Position numbers and translations under genes: made by a program. Source: Crocinitomicaceae bacterium (GTDB lineage Bacteria > Bacteroidota > Bacteroidia > Flavobacteriales_G > Salibacteraceae). From it: 27,630 nt of DNA. The notes under the pieces are model-generated. The model was not told where the DNA came from and made no database searches. It was given only the letters and a program-made list of their open reading frames with translations. This document shows positions 16,768 through 24,900 of this stretch, piece by piece; within the stretch, counting starts at the first letter, position 1, and each line of letters starts with the position of its first letter. The stretch covers positions 1 through 27,630 of the forward strand of contig JAAZVO010000002.1 in NCBI GenBank assembly GCA_018623405.1, read 5' to 3'.

Positions 16768-17626
16768 TTTGTGGTATTGGATTTTTAAATACTAAAGTAC
16801 GATGAGGAAAAGGGATTTCGATTCCTTCAGCATCAAAGCGTTTTTTTACTGACCTGTATAGATCGCACTCCATTTCAAAAGCTTCAATGGGGCCTTTTGC
16901 CCAAACATTTGCCCTTAAATTTACTGATGAATCACCAAAGCTTATTAATCTAACATGCACAAGCGGAACTCCTTGCTTAATCTCCTCTTTGCTTCTCCAC
17001 TCAATACAGTTTGGGTGGTTGGTTGCTTCTTCTATAATTATTTGAGTGGCTTTTTCAACATCAGAGTCGTAAGAAATACCAAAGAAAATCCGCTTGTTTA
17101 TTCGCTGATCCTTGATGCTACTATTCTTTATGTTTTCAGCACTAATGTTAGAGTTAGGAATAATAACTCTTCTGTTTTCAAAGTCTTGAATAACGGTGTG
17201 CCTTAAGGTAATGTCTTCAACAAAACCCACAAATGTTCCTACCTCAATTATATCACCAACTCTAAAGGGTTTAAATATTACGATAAATATTCCTGAAATT
17301 ATATTTGAAAATGCTTGTTGTGAAGCAAAACCGAGAATTGCAGCCAAAATACCTGCACTTGCAAATAGTGTAGTGCCAAGATTGCGTAAAACGGGCACAG
17401 TGTAAAATATGGCCATAATAGCGCCCGAATACACAACAAAACTTACAGCGTTTTTTAAAAAGCTGTATTTGGTTGGGTCAACTTTTAAATCTCCAGATCG
17501 CTTTTTTAGGAAAAGCGAAAGACTTTTTCTTAAAAGGGTAGAGAGAATTACTGCTCCAACAGCAATTATGGTGCAAATCACTACATAATTAAATGCCGGG
17601 TGATTTGATAGTTTATCGAAGTTCAT
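16736..17626 (-). CDS. mscS: Small-conductance mechanosensitive channel (MscS family)
   Basis: MscS opens under membrane tension to release solutes on hypo-osmotic shock. The 296-residue protein has three hydrophobic segments: about 12-31, 56-80 and the pore-lining TM3 (LFASAGILAAILGFASQQ), which is rich in Ala and Gly. The beta domain follows with ISGIFIVIFKPFRVGDIIEVG and VEDITLRHTVIQ, including the NRRVIIPNS motif typical of the family. Length matches the small MscS class. The ATG at 17626 lies in the 3' arm of a hairpin and five bases after a -7-like motif. The gene overlaps corA at its 3' end. Confidence 0.93.
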   Translation of the reverse strand: MNFDKLSNHPAFNYVVICTIIAVGAVILSTLLRKSLSLFLKKRSGDLKVDPTKYSFLKNAVSFVVYSGAIMAIFYTVPVLRNLGTTLFASAGILAAILGFASQQAFSNIISGIFIVIFKPFRVGDIIEVGTFVGFVEDITLRHTVIQDFENRRVIIPNSNISAENIKNSSIKDQRINKRIFFGISYDSDVEKATQIIIEEATNHPNCIEWRSKEEIKQGVPLVHVRLISFGDSSVNLRANVWAKGPIEAFEMECDLYRSVKKRFDAEGIEIPFPHRTLVFKNPIPQNEKGQPENKT

Positions 17627-17652
17627 TCTATCAAAGATAATGATAGGATGAA
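17622..17652 (-). promoter_or_regulatory. Hairpin with embedded -7 motif over the mscS start codon
   Basis: ATGAA (17648-17652) and TTCAT (17622-17626), plus TGATAG (17641-17646) and CTATCA (17628-17633), form a nested dyad around a 7-base loop, with one non-paired position. In a minus-strand transcript the mscS AUG lies in the 3' arm. The loop and inner arm also contain minus-strand TATCTTTG (17639-17632), an exact -7 match ending five bases before the ATG. It may be a promoter, a translational switch, or both. Confidence 0.4.
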
Positions 17653-17663
17653 TCTTTTATTTA

Positions 17664-19253
17664 TTATCGAAAAATGATTTTAGTTGAAACTGCGAAGTCT
17701 TTCCCTTGCGCCCTAACAATACCCATTTTGCAAGAAATTTCATCAAGAGGAACATCATAAGGAAGGTCTCTTGTTTTTACCGGTTTTTTATAAACCAACT
17801 TACCCCTCATGTTAAATATTTCAAGGTCGAATTTTTCTTCTTTTACTCCCTTTACATTTACACGTAAAACATTTTCTTCAATTTCTAAACCCGTTTCTAA
17901 CTCAATAGCTAAAGATGGGGGAACCGATCTTACTGAGGTTGCACCACCTTTATTTACATAAACTGCAAAAATTTTAGAAGTTGCACCACTTTGGGTTCCT
18001 GTATTGGAAAAGAAAATATTTGGCCCCGTAGATTCTATTCCACCAAAAATGTAACCTACCAATGTTTTTGAATCACTAACCTTATCGAGGTGGAGAATTT
18101 CTTGGTCATCGAAAAAAGCCGCATCAATAGGAATAAACTCTGCTCCCGCTCCTAAATATCCAGGCATTTCTTTGGTAAGCGAATATTCTTTTAACGAGTC
18201 GTTTTTATCTCTTTCTATGTAAGAAATGGTTTTTACAAAAGGCACATTAGGGTCGCTAGTAAGGCTTCCGTTAGCGTAGAAATACTGTGCAATACCCCCA
18301 AAAAACATGGTGTACATTTTTTCTTCGGCGGGATCGTAAATTGGAAGTTTTGCGCTGTGATACTGGCTTAGCTTTTGAACCATATCTGCACGGTGTTGGT
18401 ACCCTTGTTCTCTAATATCTACACCATCCTCCCAAGGTAGGTCAACTGTTTTTTTGAAAACTCCTGAAAAAGCAGTAAAACCCATACTTCCATCAGGAAA
18501 AATTTGTGGAGCTACATTGTAATCTCTTCTATGCAAATAATCTGAATCTTTAATTGCATGATAATTAACTAAAGTTGGGTTGGTAGTTGGGTTGGCAACC
18601 TGAAACTTTCTAATTTCTTCGGTGTATTGTTGAAAGAAACCGGGCCCATGAGTTGGCCCCATAGGGTTGTACCTTCCATTAAATTCTTGTCCACCAATAA
18701 GGTAAAAAGTATCATTCAAAAACCCAAGATATCCACCTGTAACAGCCATAGTAGGACTTTCTACAAAAGAGAATGCCGATGAAATATCTTGGTTATTATC
18801 CATTTTACTGGCCAAATCTGCCAAGTTTACTACAGTTAAAACCGGGTAAGTTTTATGGTCTGCAGCGGTTGTACTATATCCATATCCACCAATAATGTAC
18901 AGTAAATCGTTAACCTGCCTAAAAGATAAATTGGTGCTTTGTAATTGCTCCTTAAGCGGAAGTGGAAGACTTAAGATGCTTGCTTGACTAAATGAATTAT
19001 TTGAAGGATTAACACGTAACACATTGGTGTGGTTTTCTGCCGCAGCAAACGCAGCAAAAGGTTGGCGTTGGTGCAATCCATCTGTTCTTCCTCCTAAAAT
19101 AAACCACTCTCCATTGTAGCTGCCTACTGTATAAGATTGTACTCCATAAAGGTTATCAATTGTTACTTCCTCAAGTTCTATATCAAAATCTAGCTGAGCT
19201 GATGCAGATATGAATGCAAAAATGCTGATGGTTAAAAGGTAAAGGTTCTTCAT
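17664..19253 (-). CDS. Secreted Kelch-like protein with type IX secretion-like C-terminal signal
   Basis: The 529-residue precursor starts with a signal peptide (residues 1-19, ending SASA). The body has repeated beta strands with Gly-Gly pairs typical of Kelch propellers: WFILGGRTDG, LYIIGGYGYS, FYLIGGQEF and GYIFGGIES. The last 70 residues (FDLEIFNMRGKLVYKKPV through the ending STKIIFR) resemble the C-terminal sorting domain of type IX secretion cargo in Bacteroidota. It would be exported to the periplasm, then across the outer membrane to the surface or medium. No catalytic motif is seen. It lies 37 bases upstream of mscS on the same strand, with the hairpin between them. Confidence 0.8.
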   Translation of the reverse strand: MKNLYLLTISIFAFISASAQLDFDIELEEVTIDNLYGVQSYTVGSYNGEWFILGGRTDGLHQRQPFAAFAAAENHTNVLRVNPSNNSFSQASILSLPLPLKEQLQSTNLSFRQVNDLLYIIGGYGYSTTAADHKTYPVLTVVNLADLASKMDNNQDISSAFSFVESPTMAVTGGYLGFLNDTFYLIGGQEFNGRYNPMGPTHGPGFFQQYTEEIRKFQVANPTTNPTLVNYHAIKDSDYLHRRDYNVAPQIFPDGSMGFTAFSGVFKKTVDLPWEDGVDIREQGYQHRADMVQKLSQYHSAKLPIYDPAEEKMYTMFFGGIAQYFYANGSLTSDPNVPFVKTISYIERDKNDSLKEYSLTKEMPGYLGAGAEFIPIDAAFFDDQEILHLDKVSDSKTLVGYIFGGIESTGPNIFFSNTGTQSGATSKIFAVYVNKGGATSVRSVPPSLAIELETGLEIEENVLRVNVKGVKEEKFDLEIFNMRGKLVYKKPVKTRDLPYDVPLDEISCKMGIVRAQGKDFAVSTKIIFR

Positions 19254-19269
19254 GATAAAAATTATACAT

Positions 19270-19277
19270 CAAAATTA
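19270..19277 (-). promoter_or_regulatory. Putative -7 element of the Kelch gene
   Basis: Minus-strand TAATTTTG matches TAnnTTTG exactly and would give a leader of about 13 bases before the ATG at 19253. A one-mismatch alternative, TAATTTTT (19264-19257), sits three bases from the ATG. No -33 TTG at ideal spacing is seen. Confidence 0.35.
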
Positions 19278-19350
19278 CCTTAGGGCAAAAAGGTTATATA
19301 TGATATTCATCACATAAAATCATGATATTTGAATGCAATCAATTTGAGTT

Positions 19351-20388
19351 ATGAAATACAAATTATTTGGAAGAAGTGGACTTAGAGTTTCTGAAATCTG
19401 CTTAGGTACAATGACTTTTTGAACCGAGTGGGGGTGGGGAGCAGATTATGAAACTAGTTTGAAGATTTTTGATGAATACGTAAATGCCGGAGGAAATTTT
19501 TTAGATACCGCTAACCGATATACGGAAGGAACAAGCGAGAAATTCCTTGCAGACTTTATTAGCTCTGATAGAGACCATTTTGCAGTAGCAACTAAATACA
19601 GTTTGGTAGATCGATTTAAAGACCCCAATTATGCAGGAAACCACCGCAAGAATATGATGCGCTCTGTAGAGGCAAGTTTAAAACGGTTAAAGATTGATAC
19701 TATTGATTTGCTTTGGGTGCATGGATGAGATTTTACTACCCCTGTTGATGAAATAATGAGAGGATTAGATGATTTAATTTCTCAAGGAAAAGTACATTAC
19801 ATTGGAATTTCTGATACTCCTGCTTGGATAGTGGCTCAAGCCAACACCTTGACAGAGTTAAAAAATTGGAACCGTTTTGTGGGACTCCAAATAGAGTACA
19901 GCTTACTGCAAAGAACACCGGAACGTGAACTTTTACCCATGGCAAATGAATTTGATTTGGCAATTACACCTTGGGGACCACTTGCAGGTGGAGCTTTAAC
20001 CGGAAAGTATTTAAGAGAGGAAGAACATCATGGTAGGGTAAAGGAAGATAGCATACGAATAAGCACTTGGGCAACCGAAATCGTAAAGGTTGTGGTAGCT
20101 CATGCTGATAAGTTAGGCTGCACTCCGGTACAATTAGCACTAAAATGTGTAATAGACCAAGGTAATTTAATGATACCAATTGTTGGAGCAAGAAAATCTG
20201 AGCAATTAAAAGACTCTTTAAATGCCTTATCAATAGAAATTCCAACTGCTACCGCAGATGCATTAAATTCCGCATCTGCAATAGAGTTGGGTTTTCCGCA
20301 TGATTTTTTATCGGGAAAAGGAGTAGATGAAAACCTTTTTGGAGGAATAAAAAATCAAATAATCAATCATAGAATTACTAAAAAGTGA
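19351..20388 (+). pseudogene. Aldo/keto reductase interrupted by two in-frame TGA codons
   Basis: Reading from ATG 19351 to 20388 gives 346 codons (345 residues if both TGA are read) with no frameshift. The product matches the NADPH-dependent aldo/keto reductase family throughout: KYKLFGRSGLRVSEICLGTMTF, NFLDTANRYTEG, VATKYSLVD, a VGISDTPAWIVAQ segment and VGLQIEYSLLQRTPERELLP. The catalytic tetrad is present as D52, Y57, K82 and H124. TGA interrupts codon 24 (19420-19422), where relatives usually have Gly, and codon 126 (19726-19728), where relatives have the Trp of an HxWD motif. TGA is a normal stop in at least five other genes here. The simplest reading is a recently inactivated gene; read-through or sequence error remain possible. 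Its end overlaps the convergent haem-c gene by 11 bases. Confidence 0.85.
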
Positions 20389-20818
20389 TTTTTGCTTGGC
20401 TGCTACCATGGCAGCTATTGCATGAGCCGCCAGTTAGGCTTTGCGACATATATAAGGTATCTCCATTAGATGAAATAACCTGTGGATACAATCCTGAAAC
20501 TTCGAAATTTTCTGTGGTGTAAAAGTTTCCTTTTTTATCTATTTCAACTTCTTTTTTCAATTCACCGGTTCCATTTATTCCCGAGTAGAAATATACACTT
20601 CCACCGGTGGTATTGTAAACGCTACCTGCGGCAGTAAACCAACCTTCTCCATCTCCACCCTGTTTATGGCAACTCATACAATCTTGGCCATTGTTATGGC
20701 TATCGTCTGAGGTGGCAGTTGAAATTTTTGTTTCGTTTTCTCCTTCCTTTTCGCAAGAGCTTATTATAATAAGTCCTGCAGCAATTATGCTTAAAATAAA
20801 TGTTGCTTTTGTTTTCAT
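20378..20818 (-). CDS. Lipoprotein with two haem-c binding motifs
   Basis: The 146-residue precursor has a lipoprotein signal peptide (GLIIISSC, lipidated Cys22). The mature chain carries two CxxCH haem-c attachment motifs: CMSCH at 47-51, and CNSCH at 133-137 close to the C-terminus. Between them lies a beta-rich segment (GSVYNTTGGSVYFYSG, KGNFYTTENFEVSG). It is probably a small c-type cytochrome tethered to a membrane and facing the periplasm. I do not recognise a named family. It starts five bases after the stop of the efflux adaptor gene, so it is probably the last gene of the metal-efflux operon. A redox role, or a metal-binding role through the CxxC pairs, is inference. Confidence 0.75.
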   Translation of the reverse strand: MKTKATFILSIIAAGLIIISSCEKEGENETKISTATSDDSHNNGQDCMSCHKQGGDGEGWFTAAGSVYNTTGGSVYFYSGINGTGELKKEVEIDKKGNFYTTENFEVSGLYPQVISSNGDTLYMSQSLTGGSCNSCHGSSQAKITF

Positions 20819-20823
20819 GGCAA

Positions 20824-21918
20824 TTAATTTGATTGTAAATAATAAACACCCTCTTGTACAATTTGCATAGAGCCGAGGTCATCTGCATTTATAATTTGAG
20901 TAAAGTTTTCATCGGCAATTCCTAATACTAAAGGAATTTTGGTGAGGGTTTCATTTTGGTATTGATAAGCGTAAAATTTTTCATCTTCTTCAATTATTGA
21001 AGCATTAGGCAGTGCATAAACAGTATCATTTGCAGTAAGTATTTCTGCTTGGAAAACAGTGCCCGGTTTTAATAAACTACTTTGCTCATCAAAATGCCCA
21101 TGAATATTTATAGTATGCGTAGCATCATCAACCTTTTGCCCTATTAGGTAAACTTCACCTTCAAAAACCTTTTGAACTCCCGGAATATAAAACTCAATTT
21201 TTTGGCCTTTTTCAATAAACCCAATATCTTTTTGATATACCTGAATTTCAAGGTGTAAGTGAGAATTATCAACCATTTCGTATAATACTGCACCTTCACC
21301 TATTTGTGTACCTAAGTTTACATTTACATCTGCAATGTATCCTGTTATTGGAGATGATATTGCAAGAGCAGAAACTATTCCTTCTTGCTCAATTTGGTCA
21401 ACAGGAAACCCCGCCCATTGTAACTTTTTTCTTAGGCCATCTACTTTAATTTCAGCATTTTTATATTGTGTTTTTGCTAATTGGTATGATTTAATGGAGG
21501 TAGCATCAGAGGCCTTGAGTTGCTCCTTTCTTTCATAATCAGTTTTTAGATTTTCTAGTTCCACCAAAGCAGTTAAAAAGTTTTGTTGCAGCTCAATAAA
21601 GTGCTGATCTGTTAAGGTGCAAAGGGTAGTGCCTTTTGCAACCTTATCTCCCGGATAAAACTTTACCATTTCTACTTTTCCACCTAAGGGAGCCGTAACA
21701 CTTGCCTTGTTTTGAGGAGGAATATCTATTACACCTCGGCATTTCACCGATTTTTTTATAACGTGTTTTGATATTGGTGCAGTTTTTATTTCGGCAAGGT
21801 CCATCTGTGCTTGAGAAAGTTGGTTACTTGCAGCAGTTTCAATGCTTTCTGGTTCTGCAGTTGTTTGGCACCCAACAAAAGTGAAGCTGATGACTATGGA
21901 TAATATTATTGTTTTCAT
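20824..21918 (-). CDS. Heavy-metal efflux RND periplasmic adaptor (CusB/CzcB type)
   Basis: The 364-residue adaptor has a lipoprotein-type N-terminus (SFTFVGC, Cys17). A barrel-sandwich half follows (VTAPLGGKVEMVKFYPGDKVAKG), then a short coiled-coil hairpin (about 105-165). The return half is AISSPITGYIADVNVNLGTQIGEGA, with beta-barrel and membrane-proximal domains after about 205 (IEFYIPGVQKVFEGEVYLIG). This is the CusB/CzcB layout for bridging an RND pump to an outer-membrane channel. Its ATG overlaps the pump stop in ATGA, indicating translational coupling. No Met-rich N-terminus like that of CusB is visible, and its Cys/Met pattern does not fix the metal. Confidence 0.9.
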   Translation of the reverse strand: MKTIILSIVISFTFVGCQTTAEPESIETAASNQLSQAQMDLAEIKTAPISKHVIKKSVKCRGVIDIPPQNKASVTAPLGGKVEMVKFYPGDKVAKGTTLCTLTDQHFIELQQNFLTALVELENLKTDYERKEQLKASDATSIKSYQLAKTQYKNAEIKVDGLRKKLQWAGFPVDQIEQEGIVSALAISSPITGYIADVNVNLGTQIGEGAVLYEMVDNSHLHLEIQVYQKDIGFIEKGQKIEFYIPGVQKVFEGEVYLIGQKVDDATHTINIHGHFDEQSSLLKPGTVFQAEILTANDTVYALPNASIIEEDEKFYAYQYQNETLTKIPLVLGIADENFTQIINADDLGSMQIVQEGVYYLQSN

Positions 21919-24900
21919 TCTTTTAAAAATTCTTGTTCTACAATTAGTTGGTTGTATGTTATTTTATGTTCTATGTTTTGAATTCTTATTTGGCTTATTT
22001 CTCGGTAATTGTGGAGGTATTGCCAAACATCAATTTCGCCGCTTTTTAGCTCTGTGGCAGAAGCTCGTTCTAATTGATTCGCAAAGTCTAAATAGCTTTG
22101 AAAGTTTAGTAAGATGTCTTCGTAAATATTAATTTGTTGTTCTATACTTTCAAGTTTGGCTGTTAACGAAAATGTTTTTTGCTCAAGTTCTGTTTTAACC
22201 ATTTCAGAAGCAACTTTCGATTTTTGAACTTCAGCGCTTTGTGGTTTAAACCAAAGTGGCGCATTTAGTCCAACAATAACTCCTTGAAACCCTCTAACAC
22301 CATCTAATTGCTGATTAAAGTATCCAACAGAAACTTCAGGAAAAAAGCCTCCTTTTGAATTATTGATTTCGTAGTTTACTGCTTGAAGCTTATTGTTTAA
22401 TGGAAGCAAAAGCGTTGAGTTTACTTGTAAGGTATCATTGGTATGATAAAAGTTTTTAACCTCTTCAGGAAAAGAAGGAGACTCATTGCAATTACATATA
22501 TTTTTTAGGCTTGCAACAGCTTCAGCCAACTTTATGTCAACCAATAACTTCTCTTGACTAACCTCTTTTAAAAAGGTTAAACTTTGTGTTTTTTCAACTA
22601 AACCAATTTCGCCGGCTTCATAACGCAGTTCGTTAAGGCTTACAAACGAGTTAACCTCCTCAAGAATTTCCTCCCACACTTTCTGCTTTGCGTTTTGTTT
22701 CCATGCTTCTAAATAAAGCTGTGCCGCAATACGTTCAATTTCAATTGTTCGAGCCTCTTTGGTGCTTTTGTAAAACAATTCTAAATTGTTTAACCTTTTA
22801 TTTTGGCTAAAGTGCTGAGGCAGAACACCGAAGTTTTGAACTATCTGCCAATTGTAATCTTGTAATCCAGAATTTATTTGTCCGTATTGATAGGTAAATT
22901 CTGTTTTTGGCAAAACGGTGCTAGCCCTGCTTTCAATTCCTGCTTGTTTTACCATTAATTCAGATGATTGGAGCTCTAAATTTGAGCTTTTAACTTTTTC
23001 TAAAAAAGTGGTCATCTCTTTTGGATATTCTTGAGAGAAACTAATACCAGGAAGCATAAAAAGGCCTACAATTAGCAAAACACTAGATAGTTGAGGAGGA
23101 TAACTCATTTTCTTTTTATTGTGTATGATATAATACAAAACAGGCAGAACAATTAGGGTTAAAAGGGTAGAGGTAATTAATCCGCCAATTACCACAGAGG
23201 CTAAAGGCTTTTGAACTTCAGCGCCCTCACTTGCAGAAATTGCCATGGGCAAAAAACCAAACGATGCTACAGCTGCAGTCATAATAACGGGACTTAACCT
23301 TGTTGCTCCTGCTTTTAAAATTAAGTCTTTTAAATTGTAGGAATTTTCTTTTTCTAACTCAATCATATAACTGAGCAGAACAATTCCGTTTAGCACAGCA
23401 ACCCCAAAAAGTGCTATAAAACCTATACCTGCAGAAATAGAAAAAGGCATTCCTCTAATGTAAAGTGCTGCAACGCCGCCAATTGCAGCGAAGGGCACCC
23501 CTGAAAAAATAAGCAATGCATATTTTATTTTGCCAAAGGCGGCAAACAATAAAAACAGAATTAAAAGCAACGAAACCGGAACTACAAAACCTAATCTTTT
23601 TTGGGCTCTTTGTAAGTTTTCAAATTGCCCACCATAAGAAATGTAATACCCTGCGGGTAGTTTTAAATTCGTTTCAAGTATTTGCTTTATTTCTTCTACC
23701 AATGAAGCCACATCTCTATTTCTTACATTTATTCCAACTGAAATGCGTCTTTGGGTATTTTCTCTTGAAACCTGCATAGGGCCTTCTTTAAATGAAACAT
23801 CACATAATTCATTAAGATGTACTTTTTGGCCACTTGCAGACTCTACAAAAAGTGATGAAAGATCTAACTCGGTTCTTTTTGATTCATCTAACCTAATGGT
23901 TAATGCAAACCTTTTTTCACCTTCATAAATAACTCCTGCTTCTTCTCCTGCGTAGGCAGCCCTTAGAGTTTGGTTTACATCTTCAACGCTAATACCATAT
24001 TCAGATAACTTTTCTCTTTTTGTGGAAACACTTAACTGAGGAAAGCCTTCAGTTTGCTCTAATTTAACATCGCCGGCACCTTTAATGGGTTCAATTAAAT
24101 TTTGAGCTTTTCTCCCTAATTCGGAAAGTGTTGCTAGGTCTTCACCAAAAATTTTAATACTAATATCAGACTTAGACCCTGTAAGGAGCTCGTTAAACCT
24201 AAGTTGTATAGGTTGGGTAAATTCAAAGCTTGCTCCTAGAACTACCTCAAGTTCCTTTTTCATTTTTTCAACTAACTCCTCTCGGGTTGATGCAGACTCC
24301 CAAAGCTCTTTTGGTTTTAAAATGATCATTACATCAGCATCCTCAATTGCCATTGGGTCTGTAGGTACCTCCGCTGTTCCTATTTTTGAAATAACATGAA
24401 TAACCTCAGGAAAATTTGATTTTAAAATCTTCTCTGCTTTTGTTGATGTTTTAATACTTTCCTGAAGTGAACTTCCGGGTTTTATTGTCATTTGCATGGC
24501 TAGGTCGCCCTCCTCTATAGTTGGAATAAATTCGCCACCTAGATTAACAAAACCAAAAAGTGCAAAAGCTAAAGCAACAATACTAGCTGCTACAACTTGG
24601 TATGGCCTGTTTAAAGTATATTTTAAACTTGGTAAATAGAGTTTTTTGAGTTTTTCAATGATTTTATCAGAGAAAGTTTCCTTTTCTTTTATTGCTTTTT
24701 TAAGCACTAAAGAAGAAATTACCGGTATATAGGTTACAGATAAAATTAAAGCCCCCAATATTGCAAAACTTACGGTTTGCGCCATCGGAGTAAACATTTT
24801 GCCTTCAATACCTTCAAGTGTTAAGATGGGGATAAAAACCACTAATATTATAAATACCCCAAATGCTGCAGATTTAGAAAGCTTTGCACTAGCACCATAA

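Noticed and set aside
19420..19728. Selenocysteine at the in-frame TGA codons
   Set aside because: Neither position corresponds to Cys in the family, and I see no convincing SECIS-like hairpin directly after either codon.
19351..20388. Genome-wide UGA reassignment (to Trp or Gly) as explanation for the aldo/keto reductase stops
   Set aside because: TGA serves as the natural stop of the PAP2, TetR, ABC, HlyD and RND genes here, several with overlapping downstream starts. The two internal TGAs also fall at different expected amino acids, Gly and Trp. A global code change does not fit.
21842..22132. Plus-strand open frame of 96 codons across the adaptor/pump junction
   Set aside because: It is fully antisense to two well-supported genes and shows no recognisable protein features.
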